64,000 nucleotides of DNA from Ancylomarina sp. 16SWW S1-10-2 (GTDB taxonomy: Bacteria > Bacteroidota > Bacteroidia > Bacteroidales > Marinifilaceae). Location of the stretch: the NCBI RefSeq assembly GCF_009669305.1, contig NZ_SADB01000001.1, positions 1 to 64,000 of the forward strand, read 5' to 3'. The notes beneath the pieces were generated by a model that was not told the origin of the DNA, did not search any database, and saw only the letters and a list, made by a program, of their open reading frames with translations. Shown here one piece after another: positions 44,295-54,296 of the stretch. The translations under genes were made by a program, and so were the position numbers. Each line of letters opens with the position of its first letter. Within the stretch, counting starts at the first letter, position 1.

Positions 44295-45755
44295 ATGAAA
44301 CGACTACACTCATTCATCCTAAAAAGCTTTTTAGGTCCTCTAGCATTTACCTTCTTTATTGTCATGTTTGTGCTGCTCATGCAATTCTTATGGCGGTATA
44401 TAGAAGATTTTGTAGGAAAAGGCTTAGAATGGACTGTAATTACGGAATTCATGTTCTACATTTCCGCAACTCTTGTTCCAATGGCACTTCCCTTAGCTAT
44501 TCTTTTGGCATCCATCATGTCATTTGGAAATATGGGTGAAAATTACGAGTTAATTGCCATGAAAGCAGCTGGTATTTCGCTACAAAGAATCATGCGTCCC
44601 TTAGTCATTTTGGTCATATTTATTGGTTTGGGTGCCTTCTTTTTTTCCAATTATGTAATGCCTATTGCTTCTCTTAAAGCAAGTGCCCTACTCTACGACA
44701 TAAAACACCAAAGCCCTGAATTAGTGCTTAAAGAAGGTGTTTTCACAAGTGACTTACCTGGTTTTGGAATTAAGGTCGACAAAATCAATAAGGAAACAGG
44801 TATGATTTACAATCTAATGATTTATGATCATAGAAAAAGACAAGGAAATACTCAAGTTATTGTAGCCGACTCAGGAATAATGGCAACTAGTGATAATAAA
44901 TTGTTTATGGACCTTACTCTCCATAGTGGTGAAATGTACGAAGATGTTAAGGCAACAAAACGAAAAGATCGTGACAAATATCCATTTCGAAGAATCAAAT
45001 TTGACCTATATAAAACCACAATAAACTTACCTGGTAACGAGCTAAAAAGAAGCGATGAAGATCGATTTAGAAATTCATATCGAATGCTGAATCTAAGTCA
45101 GCTATCGAACACAAGAGATACGCTTGAACATGAATTACAAGACGAAAAAACAAGATTAGCTAAACAACTATCAAATTACCAATATTTCAAAAAAGAAAAC
45201 AAAACATCACGTAGGGATACTTTACGTCAAGTTCTTTTAAATGCTAAAACTTGGAATGCCGACTCTCTATATAAACAACTTAACTTAAGTGATAAATTAA
45301 CATCAGTTGGAAACGCACTAAGTTATAGCCGTAAGGCAAAAGATCGTATTTCTAGAAATATGAATATCCAAAGTTCAAAAAAGAAATGGATACAAAAGCA
45401 TATAAACGAATGGCATCGTAAGTTTACCCTATCATTTGCCTGCATTATATTTTTCTTTATTGGAGCACCACTTGGAGCTATCATCCGAAAAGGTGGTTTA
45501 GGCATGCCAGTTATTGTTTCTGTTCTGTTCTTTATCATCTACTATATTATTTCAATGACAGGTGAAAGAGCAGCAAGAGAACTTGTTATATCACCATTTT
45601 TAGGGATGTGGATCTCTTCAATTGTCATTCTACCATTGGGTGTTATTCTAACTTATAAAGCGACAACTGATTCTGGAATTTTAAATATTGACTCTTATAT
45701 CAAATTCTTTAAAAAGATAAATCCAGTCAATTTTTTCAAAAAAAAAGATGCTTAA
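44295..45755 (+). CDS. LptF/LptG family permease
   Basis: 486 aa from the ATG at 44295 (MKRLHSFILKSFLGPLAFTFF); a TTG 15 nt upstream is rejected. The YjgP/YjgQ family has three N-terminal helices (residues about 12-33, 50-80, 97-120). A large periplasmic beta-jellyroll part follows, with a coiled region at about 260-340, and three C-terminal helices (from about 375). It forms the inner-membrane part of the LptBFG lipopolysaccharide exporter. Bacteroidota often encode single LptF/G genes, so F versus G is not assigned. It overlaps the next gene by 8 nt (ATGCTTAA). Confidence 0.9.
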   Translation: MKRLHSFILKSFLGPLAFTFFIVMFVLLMQFLWRYIEDFVGKGLEWTVITEFMFYISATLVPMALPLAILLASIMSFGNMGENYELIAMKAAGISLQRIMRPLVILVIFIGLGAFFFSNYVMPIASLKASALLYDIKHQSPELVLKEGVFTSDLPGFGIKVDKINKETGMIYNLMIYDHRKRQGNTQVIVADSGIMATSDNKLFMDLTLHSGEMYEDVKATKRKDRDKYPFRRIKFDLYKTTINLPGNELKRSDEDRFRNSYRMLNLSQLSNTRDTLEHELQDEKTRLAKQLSNYQYFKKENKTSRRDTLRQVLLNAKTWNADSLYKQLNLSDKLTSVGNALSYSRKAKDRISRNMNIQSSKKKWIQKHINEWHRKFTLSFACIIFFFIGAPLGAIIRKGGLGMPVIVSVLFFIIYYIISMTGERAARELVISPFLGMWISSIVILPLGVILTYKATTDSGILNIDSYIKFFKKINPVNFFKKKDA

Positions 45756-46209
45756 ACGATTCGTAGTCTTTATTGCATTAACATGTTCTTTGGGAGCTTG
45801 TCAGAGCAAGGTAAATACTGAACCTCAAGAAATAAACGCACTACTTGATAATTGGCATTTGGCAGCAACTAATGCTAATTTAGAGGCATATTTCTCCGTT
45901 TTAGATGATAAAGCAATCTATATAGGAACCGATGCATCTGAAATTTGGACTAAATCGGAATTCTACAACTTTTGTAAACCTCACTTTATAAAAGGTAAAG
46001 CTTGGGATTTTAAAGCCTATGATAGAAATATATATTTCTCAGAAGATAGAAAAACAGCATGGTTCAACGAACTACTAAATACGTGAATGGGTGTTTGTAG
46101 AGCATCTGGTGTTTTGGTGTCCAAAAATAATAGTTGGAAAATATCGCACTATCAACTTTCAGTTACTGTTAAAAACGAAAAAATGAAACAGTTTATAGAA
46201 ATGAAGTAA
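45748..46209 (+). pseudogene. NTF2/SnoaL-like lipoprotein interrupted by in-frame TGA
   Basis: The frame runs from 45748 to 46209 (153 codons) with one internal stop, TGA at 46084-46086. The first part has a lipobox (LGAC) and an NTF2-like start (EINALLDNWHLAATNANLEAYFSVLDDKAIYIGTD). After the TGA the same frame continues MGVCRASGVLVSKNNSWKISHYQLSVTV. In the family the position of the TGA is a conserved Trp (LLDTWMGxCRGSGVL), so a TGG to TGA change explains it. It overlaps the permease gene by 8 nt. It might be a pseudogene, a sequencing error or a case of readthrough. Confidence 0.78.
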
Positions 46210-46254
46210 ATATCAACGCCTAAAAAATCATTTTTTTTCAAACAACTTAACACC

Positions 46255-46422
46255 ATGTTCGACGATTTAAAACCAGATATAGATTATTATATGAGCCCTG
46301 ATGGTTATCGTATATTAACCCATAAATACCTAAGCGAAAGAGGATATTGTTGTGGAAATGGATGCAAACACTGTCCCTATTTCCCCAAACATACCAAAGG
46401 AAATCAAACATTAAAAGAATAA
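46255..46422 (+). CDS. DUF5522-type cysteine-rich miniprotein
   Basis: 55 aa, starting MFDDLKPDIDYYMSPDGYRILTH and carrying YCCGNGCKHCPY at residues 31-42. The CCGxGCxHCPY signature matches the small DUF5522 family found across bacteria, four Cys and one His probably binding metal. It ends 8 nt before fmt and is likely co-transcribed. Function unknown. Confidence 0.8.
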   Translation: MFDDLKPDIDYYMSPDGYRILTHKYLSERGYCCGNGCKHCPYFPKHTKGNQTLKE

Positions 46423-46430
46423 ACTTCAAG

Positions 46431-47408
46431 ATGGATCAAAATAGCTTACGAATTGTTTACATGGGAACTCCTGAGTTTGCAGTAGCTCCTTTAAATGCAC
46501 TAATTGAATCAGGCTGCAATGTTGTCGGAGTCGTTACAAATCCTGATAAACCTGCTGGCCGTGGACAAAAGATTCAAGAGTCTGCTGTCAAAAAATATGC
46601 TCTGGAAAAAGGACTACCTATTCTACAACCAGATAAATTTAGGAATGAGACATTTCTTTCTGAGCTAAAAGCTTTAAATGCAGACCTACAAGTAGTCGTT
46701 GCTTTTAAAATGCTACCCGAAATGGTTTGGGATATGCCTAAATTTGGCACTTTAAATCTACATGCTTCTTTACTACCTCATTATCGTGGTGCCGCTCCTA
46801 TCAATTGGGCTATTATGAATGGCGACAAAGAAACAGGTGTTTCAACCTTCCTCCTTCAGCATAAAATTGATACGGGCAACATCCTTTTTCAAGAAAAAAT
46901 AAGCATAGCTGAAAATGATAATCTCGAAACGGTTCACGATAGTTTAATGGAAATTGGATCAAACTTAGTTGTTAAAACAGTAAGAGCTATCGAAGCTAAT
47001 GATTATCCTCAAATTCCTCAAAATGAATTAGTAGCTGATGGTGAAGAATTAAAAAATGCTCCTAAGATCTTTAAAAATGATTGCAAAATTAATTGGGCTT
47101 CACCAATTAATAATATCCACAATCATATTAGAGGTTTAAGTCCTTATCCTGCTGCTTGGACTGAACTTATTGATTCAAACGATAAGAAAGTAATGGTTAA
47201 AGTTTACGCAGCAAATAAAGAAATTGAATCACATTCACACCCTGTTGGCACTTTATTAAGTGATAAAAAAACATATTTAAAGGTTGCTGTGGAAGGTGGA
47301 TTCATAAACCTAACTACTATTCAGATGGCTGGAAAAAAGAGAATGCAAATAGCAGATTTTCTAAGAGGCTTTCAACAAATCGACAATTATAAGCTAATCA
47401 TTGACTAA
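46431..47408 (+). CDS. fmt: Methionyl-tRNA formyltransferase
   Basis: 325 aa from the ATG at 46431 (MDQNSLRIVYMGTPEFAV); 28 in-frame upstream codons overlap the DUF5522 gene in another frame and are rejected. FMT motifs: GVVTNPDKPAGRG, LNLHASLLPHYRGAAPINWAI (10-formyl-THF site with the H of SLLP region), and the C-terminal domain from about residue 205. It formylates initiator Met-tRNA. It is followed by a very stable hairpin. Confidence 0.95.
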   Translation: MDQNSLRIVYMGTPEFAVAPLNALIESGCNVVGVVTNPDKPAGRGQKIQESAVKKYALEKGLPILQPDKFRNETFLSELKALNADLQVVVAFKMLPEMVWDMPKFGTLNLHASLLPHYRGAAPINWAIMNGDKETGVSTFLLQHKIDTGNILFQEKISIAENDNLETVHDSLMEIGSNLVVKTVRAIEANDYPQIPQNELVADGEELKNAPKIFKNDCKINWASPINNIHNHIRGLSPYPAAWTELIDSNDKKVMVKVYAANKEIESHSHPVGTLLSDKKTYLKVAVEGGFINLTTIQMAGKKRMQIADFLRGFQQIDNYKLIID

Positions 47409-47470
47409 TCAATAATCACGTTTAACACATAGGGTTTATCCTTTTGTGATAAGTCAATATAATCATTTAA

Positions 47471-47510
47471 ATAAAAGGGATAATCCAATTCGTTGGATTA
47501 TCCCTTTTAT
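47471..47510. terminator. Bidirectional terminator with perfect 18-bp stem, fmt / BNR protein
   Basis: Arms ATAAAAGGGATAATCCAA and its exact complement flank a TTCG tetraloop. It sits between convergent genes. Confidence 0.88.
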
Positions 47511-47532
47511 ATATGAACTTAATTTCAAATCA

Positions 47533-50500
47533 TTATTCTACTTTATAAGTAGGTACTCTTCCTGGAGTCCAAGCTGCACCCTGTTTTTCCAATTCAGTCT
47601 CTACTGATTTCAAATCAGAAGCAATCTGCTGTAATTTCGTCAAAGCAGCAGGGAATTCTTCTTTAAGAATTTCAAATTGATCTTTCTCTGTTTGAGTCAC
47701 CCCTGAAGTGCTAGCCCAATGTGCCCAAACAATAGAATTAATTCTATTAGAAATAGGAAGCTGTGCAGGTGGAATCTCTTCCGAACTTGCTCGAGCTTGA
47801 ACACCATTAAATAAGAAATCAAGCTCTGCCAACTCTTCAACAAGTTTTTCAACTTTCGTTGCCATAACAGATTGTGTTGGAGCTTGTATTAATACCGTTC
47901 TAATGGCTGCTAATTTTGCTTTATAAGCCTCTGTTAGCTGCAAACTTCCTTGAATAGCCTTAGACATACGTGACACTTCCTGTTGAAAGGCTACCAACTC
48001 AGATCTATTCTCAGCAGGAAGCGTAGTATTATTCAACTGCACCGTATTAAATTTTACAGGTCCGGCCAATACCTTATAGTCTCCCTTAGAAACTATTCCC
48101 ATTTCAACCTGATATGATCCTGGCATGGTAAACATACCAGATCTAGATCTTCCTGTAGGCTTAAATTCTTTACTTTTAACCGGATTTAAAGATGGAAATT
48201 TTAAATCCCAATTCAACCTATTAATACCTTTCTTCGCTTTCGACGTTATCTTTCTAATTTGAGATCCGTCAGCATCTTTGATTGTAAAAACCAAATACGG
48301 CGCAATTTCTCTAGCCTCATCCTCTATCGCTTTCCAACTCGCTTGTGGAACAAAATCACCCGATTTAAGTAACTTCTTCTCTTTCTCTTGACGTACCTGT
48401 TTAGTGGTTTTTGGAACATCTTTCAAATAATAAGTAAAAGTAGCTCCAAACTTAGGATTAGGTGCTGTAAAATAAGTTGCCCCCATACTACTCTTACCTC
48501 CATTTTCGATATACATCAAAGCATCTTTAACTGGGAAAAGATGAGCATCCTTTTTAATAAGATCAAGATTCACGCTTCTTAATGCAGCATAATCATCGAA
48601 AATAAAGAAACCACGACCAAAACTAGCCGCAACTAAATCTCCTTCACGCTTCTGAATAGTCAAGTCTCTAACTGCAATGGTTGGAATACCCGCTTTTAAT
48701 TGGATCCAATTTTCACCCTCGTCATTAGTAAAAAAGATACCAAACTCAGTTCCTACAAATAATAAGTTGGGATCAATAAAATCTTGCTCAATGGTATGAA
48801 CCGTTCCATTTTTAGGCAAGTTAGATGCAATATTAACCCAGGTTTTTCCTTTATCAGAGCTTTTTAGGATATAAGGTTTAAAATCATCTCGCTTACGATT
48901 ATCGAAGGATGCATAAACAACATTTTCATCAAATTTTGAAGGCAAAATATCGCTAATATAAGTCATTGAAGGAACACCTGTAAATGCGGAGTTTTTTTCC
49001 CAAAGTTCACCGCCATTCTGAGTCACTTGAACTAAACCATCATCAGTACCAACATATAATAAATCTTCATTTTTTGGCGATTCTGCCAATGAAACAATTG
49101 TTCCATACTGAGAAGTCGAAACATGTTTTTTCACAGCATCGGATCCCCAATATTTTCCCATTACTTTAAAAGAATCTCTATCTTTTCCAGTACACAAATC
49201 TTCGCTTATCACCTGCCATGAATTTCCTCTATCATCACTTCTAAATAGTTTATTGGCTGCAGCATATAAGCGTGTATTTTTATGAGAAGAAATAATTAAA
49301 GGTGCATTCCAGTTCCATTTGTAAGATAATTCACCTTTCCTTTCTTGAGGCTTAATACTAATTTTCTCACCACTCTTTTTATCGTAACGTGCCGAATTTC
49401 CATATTGAGATTCGCAATACACAATATTAGGATCTAAAGGATCTATTTGAGCCCAAAAACCATCGCCGCCTAAAATAGGAGCCCATTCTGCATTCGTAAC
49501 TCCTTTTCTACTTGTATTTCTCGATGGTCCGCCTAGCGTATTATTATCCTGAGTTCCTCCATAAATGTTGTAAAAAGGTAATGCATTGTCAACCTGCACA
49601 TGATAAAACTGAGTAACCGAAAGATTAGATTTGAAAATATAATTTAGTCCAGCATCGAAAGATTCATAAAGACCGCCGTCTCCACCTATCATAAAATGAT
49701 TCGTATCCGTAGGATCAATCCAAATTGCATGATCATCAACGTGACGATCTTTCAATCCCAATCGAGTCCAGGTTTTCCCACCATCGGTTGTTACGTGAGA
49801 ATACGTTTCTACAGAATACACTTTATCGGCATCAATGGGGTCACAATAAATTTCATTGTAATATTGACCACTACTGGCATGAGAACTCATCTTAGTCCAT
49901 GACTCACCTCTGTCGGTAGATCTAAAAAAACCACTTTTATCGCCTGCAGCCTCAATAATAGCATACACGTAGTTGTGATTTACAGGTGAAACTGCAATTC
50001 CCATTCCTCCCTTATCAACACTTGGCAATCCAGACTTCAGTATTCTCCAGGTCTCCCCAGCATCAGTAGATTTATAAATAGCTGATTCAGGTCCTCCATT
50101 AATTTTAGCATAAACATGTCGACGTCTTTGTTCCGAAGTTGCATACATGATATCTGGATCAACAGGATCGATAATAACATTATTTACACCTGTATTTTCA
50201 CTAATTGTGATAACTTTTTTCCAAGTATTTCCACCATCAACAGTTTTATACAAGCCACGATCTCCACCTGGTCCCCAAGCTGATCCTTCAGCTGCTACAA
50301 AAACGATATCGGAATTTCTAGGATCAATAACCACTCCACCAATATGACGAGACTCTTTTAATCCCATATTCTTCCAGCTTTTTCCGCCATCCATGGTTTT
50401 GTACACACCATCTCCATATCCTAAAGCTCGCTGATGGTTATTCTCTCCAGTTCCAGCCCAAACAACATTGCTATTATTCGGATCCATTGTAACAACACCT

Positions 50501-50823
50501 ATAGAATAAGAGCCGTACTTATCGAAAACAGGTTTCCAAGTTGTTCCATTATTGGTTGTTTTAAAAATATTACCACTTGCAACTGCAACATAGTACTCGC
50601 TATGGTTATTGGGATTTACAGCAAAATCGGCAATTCTACCTGAAGTTGTTGCAGGACCAATACCTCTAAATTTAAGCCCACTCAATAATTGAGAGTTGAT
50701 AAGCGTATCCTTCTTTTTCTCAACTTGCTTTTTTTTAGCATTTGAGATATTAGGCGAAAAGATAAAGCCTCCAATTAAAAAAAGAAGACTAAAAAGCCTC
50801 AACTGACGTTTTAGGGTATTCAT
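47533..50823 (-). CDS. Large exported BNR/sortilin-like repeat protein
   Basis: 1096 aa. A signal peptide (FLIGGFIFSPNISNA) is followed by a propeller region with many Asp-box (BNR) repeats: STDAGETW, STDRGESW, TTDGGKTW, SDDRGNSW, SSDKGKTW, TNDEGENW, within about residues 45-740. The sortilin/VPS10-like N-terminal propeller pattern is clear. The last 300 residues (from about 800) form a separate domain with FTIKDADGSQIRKI and LNRLNWDL-like segments. Proteins of this architecture are often called 'glycosyl hydrolase', but no sialidase catalytic residues can be pointed out, so enzymatic function is unproven. Periplasmic or surface located; monocistronic. Confidence 0.85.
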   Translation of the reverse strand: MNTLKRQLRLFSLLFLIGGFIFSPNISNAKKKQVEKKKDTLINSQLLSGLKFRGIGPATTSGRIADFAVNPNNHSEYYVAVASGNIFKTTNNGTTWKPVFDKYGSYSIGVVTMDPNNSNVVWAGTGENNHQRALGYGDGVYKTMDGGKSWKNMGLKESRHIGGVVIDPRNSDIVFVAAEGSAWGPGGDRGLYKTVDGGNTWKKVITISENTGVNNVIIDPVDPDIMYATSEQRRRHVYAKINGGPESAIYKSTDAGETWRILKSGLPSVDKGGMGIAVSPVNHNYVYAIIEAAGDKSGFFRSTDRGESWTKMSSHASSGQYYNEIYCDPIDADKVYSVETYSHVTTDGGKTWTRLGLKDRHVDDHAIWIDPTDTNHFMIGGDGGLYESFDAGLNYIFKSNLSVTQFYHVQVDNALPFYNIYGGTQDNNTLGGPSRNTSRKGVTNAEWAPILGGDGFWAQIDPLDPNIVYCESQYGNSARYDKKSGEKISIKPQERKGELSYKWNWNAPLIISSHKNTRLYAAANKLFRSDDRGNSWQVISEDLCTGKDRDSFKVMGKYWGSDAVKKHVSTSQYGTIVSLAESPKNEDLLYVGTDDGLVQVTQNGGELWEKNSAFTGVPSMTYISDILPSKFDENVVYASFDNRKRDDFKPYILKSSDKGKTWVNIASNLPKNGTVHTIEQDFIDPNLLFVGTEFGIFFTNDEGENWIQLKAGIPTIAVRDLTIQKREGDLVAASFGRGFFIFDDYAALRSVNLDLIKKDAHLFPVKDALMYIENGGKSSMGATYFTAPNPKFGATFTYYLKDVPKTTKQVRQEKEKKLLKSGDFVPQASWKAIEDEAREIAPYLVFTIKDADGSQIRKITSKAKKGINRLNWDLKFPSLNPVKSKEFKPTGRSRSGMFTMPGSYQVEMGIVSKGDYKVLAGPVKFNTVQLNNTTLPAENRSELVAFQQEVSRMSKAIQGSLQLTEAYKAKLAAIRTVLIQAPTQSVMATKVEKLVEELAELDFLFNGVQARASSEEIPPAQLPISNRINSIVWAHWASTSGVTQTEKDQFEILKEEFPAALTKLQQIASDLKSVETELEKQGAAWTPGRVPTYKVE

Positions 50824-50960
50824 GATTAGAATTTTTAGGTAAGTAATATTTTTTTAGAAATTTGGTTGTTTTTTCTAATGTTCAATTTACCCCTTATCAA
50901 ATAAAAATCCTAATCATATAACTCACAAATAACCTATTACAAATTACAACCAAAACAAAA

Positions 50961-50992
50961 AAAGAGAAAGACGACGAATCATCTTTCTCTTT
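50961..50992 (-). terminator. Terminator after glucosaminidase gene
   Basis: AAAGAGAAAGA and TCTTTCTCTTT form an 11-bp stem with 10-nt loop; minus-strand T-run follows. Confidence 0.75.
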
Positions 50993-51013
50993 CCATAAAA
51001 AATATTTTTAAAC

Positions 51014-51934
51014 TCACCTTTTTCTCAAATAAACTCGATCGCCTACGGACACTTCATGTCTGGTCGAAAAAGCATTGAATTTTCTAATCTTTTTAATTTT
51101 GACACAATACTTCTGAGCAATGTCGTAAAGCGTTTCTCCAGCTTTAACCAAGTGAAAATTATAACCACGTGCAGCCTTGCCTTTCTTCTTATGGAGATAT
51201 AAAATTTGATCGATACTTAATACATAATTTCTAGGCAGCTCATTATACTTAAGAAGCTTTGCACGACTTACGCCCATTTTCTTTTCCAAATTGTAAAAAG
51301 TATCTCCTTTTATAACTTTTATAAAATGAACACCATTAGCAACCTCTAACCGTAAATCTAAATCGCCATTCCCCTTTTCAGACTTAGATGTCTCTGAGTA
51401 GGCGTAATTTCTTCTTCTTGAATTCGTATCAAACAAAAACAGTTCCTCTTCCTCAATAATATCAATCAGCATATGAGCATATCTAGGATGCGTTGCATAA
51501 CCAGCTCTTTTCAAACCCTTTGCCCAACCCTTATAATCCGTTGATTTTAGTTTAAACAGAAAGGCATAACGTGAACGAGTTGTCAAAAAATCTGAATGGT
51601 CTTCATACGACTGATATGGATCTTTGTACTTTCTAAAACACTCATCCTTCCTATCGTCATCAATTTCAATTGAAGGTCCTGTCCAATCGTGACATTTTAT
51701 TCCAAAATGATTATTAGCCTTAGTAGCTAATATCGATTCTCCATTACCCGACTCAAGTAGACCTTGAGCTAAAGTAATACTAGCAGGAATTCCTGTACGA
51801 TTCATTTCGATAATAGCAATCTCTTTATATTTGTCAATATATCGTTCTCTAGGACTCTTTTCAGCATATACCAGTGTTGTAAATAAACAAAATGCAATAA
51901 TTATAAGTAGAGATTTTTGTCGCTTCATGTACAT
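51014..51934 (-). CDS. Glucosaminidase (GH73) with two LysM domains
   Basis: 306 aa. After a signal peptide (LLIIIAFCLFTTLVYA), a GH73-type domain spans about residues 30-165. The presumed catalytic Glu is in LAQGLLESGNGES, followed by KANNHFGIKCHDWTG and YDSYEDHS-like motifs. Two LysM peptidoglycan-binding repeats follow (about 205-250, IKGDTFYNLEKKMGVSRAKL; and 258-303, VKAGETLYDIAQKYCVKIKKI). It cuts glycan strands between GlcNAc and MurNAc during wall growth or separation. It carries its own terminator. Confidence 0.92.
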   Translation of the reverse strand: MYMKRQKSLLIIIAFCLFTTLVYAEKSPRERYIDKYKEIAIIEMNRTGIPASITLAQGLLESGNGESILATKANNHFGIKCHDWTGPSIEIDDDRKDECFRKYKDPYQSYEDHSDFLTTRSRYAFLFKLKSTDYKGWAKGLKRAGYATHPRYAHMLIDIIEEEELFLFDTNSRRRNYAYSETSKSEKGNGDLDLRLEVANGVHFIKVIKGDTFYNLEKKMGVSRAKLLKYNELPRNYVLSIDQILYLHKKKGKAARGYNFHLVKAGETLYDIAQKYCVKIKKIRKFNAFSTRHEVSVGDRVYLRKR

Positions 51935-52172
51935 TATTTTAAGATAAAAAATTCCAATTAGGTAAATATTATGCTAAGGTTAATATAATAATCTTACATA
52001 TTACAAGTGATTTTAAGTAAATCAGAATTAACTTTTATAAGATATTAATAATAATTCTATATCTTTATCACCACTTCTAGTAAACAACCATAAAAATAGG
52101 AATTCGAAAGATATTCCTACTATTCTCCGTTAATTTGTTCTAAATATTTATTTATCAGGAAATTTGTATGGT

Positions 52173-52658
52173 ATGAAGAAAATCCAACACATAACAACTG
52201 TTCTAGAATATACTTCAATCGAAGAACTTGATTCTATTTATCAAAATCTAATTAATAAAGCCAAAGAGGCAACTCAATCATCTTACTCTCCCTATTCTAA
52301 TTTTAAAGTTGGAGCTGCTATTTTGCTTGAAAATGGTGAAATTATACAAGGAAGTAATCAAGAAAATTCGGCCTATCCGTCTGGTTTATGCGCTGAGAGA
52401 GTCGCCATGTTTTATGCCAACTCAAAACACCCTGATATACCTGTAAAGTGTATTGCTATTGCTGGGTATAGTAATGACCAATTTCTTGAAAGACCACTTC
52501 CTCCATGTGGCAGCTGTCGCCAAGTTTTATTAGAAACACAAGAACGACATAATACACCAATGAAAGTCTTGCTTTACGGACAGAATCAGATATTAGAAAT
52601 AGAGAATATTAAACAACTATTACCTCTTTATTTCGATAAGGATATGCTTGACGAATAA
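52173..52658 (+). CDS. cdd: Cytidine deaminase
   Basis: 161 aa from the ATG at 52173 (MKKIQHITTV); a TTG nine bases upstream is possible but unneeded. Zinc site: NSAYPSGLCAERVAMF (Cys and catalytic Glu) and LPPCGSCRQVL (CxxC). YSPYSNFKVGAAI is the substrate loop. It deaminates cytidine and deoxycytidine to uridine in pyrimidine salvage. Single gene with a following hairpin shared with the convergent RluA gene. Confidence 0.95.
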   Translation: MKKIQHITTVLEYTSIEELDSIYQNLINKAKEATQSSYSPYSNFKVGAAILLENGEIIQGSNQENSAYPSGLCAERVAMFYANSKHPDIPVKCIAIAGYSNDQFLERPLPPCGSCRQVLLETQERHNTPMKVLLYGQNQILEIENIKQLLPLYFDKDMLDE

Positions 52659-52675
52659 TAAACTCACATAAAAAT

Positions 52676-52717
52676 AAATGGCTAAATCCTCAACTAGTGT
52701 TGATGATTTAGCCATTT
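52676..52717. terminator. Bidirectional terminator, cdd / RluA-family gene
   Basis: AAATGGCTAAATC and GATTTAGCCATTT form a 13-bp stem with internal loop pairing (TCAAC/GTTGA), between convergent genes. Confidence 0.85.
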
Positions 52718-52738
52718 TTATATTATCAATAAACTCTG

Positions 52739-53452
52739 TTAAGATTTACCTATAACCAAATGATATAGTTCTTTCCAAAGATTATCATTCTTAGGTATTG
52801 GAGCTTTAATGGTAATTCGCTCTTGTTTAACAGGGTGAATAAAGCTGATTTCACGAGCATGAAGATCGATTCCTCCACCTTTATTTGAACGTGGGTAACC
52901 GTATTTCAAATCACCACGAATAGGACAACCAATTCTTGCCAACTGTGCACGAATTTGATGATGACGTCCAGTATGTAATTTAACTTCAAGTAAAAAATAC
53001 TTTTGAGAGCGAGTCATTAGTTTATACTCCAAAACCGCTTCTTTAGCATTCTTCTTCTTTTTATCGAAGACATTACTTTTATTACGCTCCTCATTTTTCA
53101 ACAAGTAATGAGTCAACACCTCTTCTTCAAGTCTTGGACACTTACTCACAATAGCCCAGTAGATTTTACTCATCTCAGCATCTTTTTGCTGAAACATCAA
53201 GTTCAAACGTGTAAGCGCCTTACTTGTTTTTGCAAAAACGACAACACCACTAACGGGTCTATCAAGTCTATGTGGTAATCCTAAATAGACATCACCAGGC
53301 TTGTTGTATTTTTCCTTAATATATGCCTTAACCATTTCACTCAAAGGCTCATCTCCAGTTTTATCTCCCTGAACAATATCACCTCTGCGTTTATTTACAG
53401 CGATTATATGATTATCCTCAAATAGGACCTCTATTTTTTTTTCTTTTGCCAT
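52739..53452 (-). CDS. RluA-family pseudouridine synthase
   Basis: 237 aa. It has IIAVNKRRGDIVQGDKTGD, the catalytic Asp in LPHRLDRPVSGVVVFAKT (near residue 64), LHTGRHHQIRAQLARIGCPIRGDLKYG and LHAREISFIHP. No S4 domain precedes the catalytic domain, as in short RluA-type enzymes. It isomerises uridine in rRNA or tRNA; the exact site is not predictable. It is co-oriented with panB, whose gene ends... upstream; the 25-nt spacing suggests one transcript. Confidence 0.92.
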   Translation of the reverse strand: MAKEKKIEVLFEDNHIIAVNKRRGDIVQGDKTGDEPLSEMVKAYIKEKYNKPGDVYLGLPHRLDRPVSGVVVFAKTSKALTRLNLMFQQKDAEMSKIYWAIVSKCPRLEEEVLTHYLLKNEERNKSNVFDKKKKNAKEAVLEYKLMTRSQKYFLLEVKLHTGRHHQIRAQLARIGCPIRGDLKYGYPRSNKGGGIDLHAREISFIHPVKQERITIKAPIPKNDNLWKELYHLVIGKS

Positions 53453-53477
53453 CTATTTTTAAATAATAATTATGAAT

Positions 53478-54296
53478 TTAGTATTGCTCTCTTTCACTTG
53501 GGAAATCTTTCGATTTAACGTCCTCAATATAATTTTCAACGGCACCTTTTATCTCAGCAAAAAGATTGTGGTATCTTCTTAAAAAACGAGGTGAAAATTC
53601 CTGAGTAATCCCTAACATATCATGTGCAACTAAAACTTGACCATCAACACTACCTCCAGCACCAATACCTATAACTGGAATAGTAAGCGTTTCAGCAACT
53701 TTTTTAGCAAGCTTAGCTGGTATTTTCTCTAGGACAAGAGCAAAACAACCTGCTTCTTCAAGCATTTTAGCATCTTCCAATAACTTATCAGCCTCTTCCT
53801 CATCTTTAGCTCTAACTGCGTAGGTTCCAAATTTATGAATTGACTGAGGTGTTAAACCTAAATGCCCCATAACAGGAATTCCTGCAGATAAAATACGATT
53901 TACCGATTCTAAAATTTCACGACCACCTTCTAATTTCACCGCATCAGCACTACATTCTTTCATGATACGAACAGAAGAACACAAGGCTTCCTTTGAATTT
54001 CCTTGATAGGTTCCAAAAGGTAAATCGACCACAACTAAAGCACGATTGACAGCACGAACCACAGAAGCTCCGTGATAAATCATTTGATCAAGAGTAATAG
54101 GAAGGGTTGTTTCATGCCCAGCCATCACATTCGAAGCTGAATCTCCGACTAGAATCACATCCACACCTGCGTTATCAACAATGCTTGCCATTGAAAAATC
54201 GTAAGATGTTAACATAGCGATTTTTTCACCTTTCAGTTTCATCTCTGAAAGAATATGAGTGGTTACTCGTTTTATTGATTCTTTATGAATTGACAT
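53478..54296 (-). CDS. panB: 3-methyl-2-oxobutanoate hydroxymethyltransferase
   Basis: 272 aa from the ATG at 54296 ([20 protein letters not shown]); 12 codons of upstream extension are rejected. PanB motifs: [67 protein letters not shown] and [23 protein letters not shown]. It makes ketopantoate from 2-oxoisovalerate for pantothenate and CoA. Its substrate is also the branched-chain 2-oxoacid that the oxidoreductase at the start of the window may use. Downstream by 25 nt is the RluA-type gene. Confidence 0.95.
   Translation of the reverse strand: MSIHKESIKRVTTHILSEMKLKGEKIAMLTSYDFSMASIVDNAGVDVILVGDSASNVMAGHETTLPITLDQMIYHGASVVRAVNRALVVVDLPFGTYQGNSKEALCSSVRIMKECSADAVKLEGGREILESVNRILSAGIPVMGHLGLTPQSIHKFGTYAVRAKDEEEADKLLEDAKMLEEAGCFALVLEKIPAKLAKKVAETLTIPVIGIGAGGSVDGQVLVAHDMLGITQEFSPRFLRRYHNLFAEIKGAVENYIEDVKSKDFPSEREQY

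Noticed and set aside
46084-46086. TGA as a selenocysteine codon
   Set aside because: The family has a conserved Trp, not Cys, at this position, and no SECIS-like hairpin was seen directly after it.
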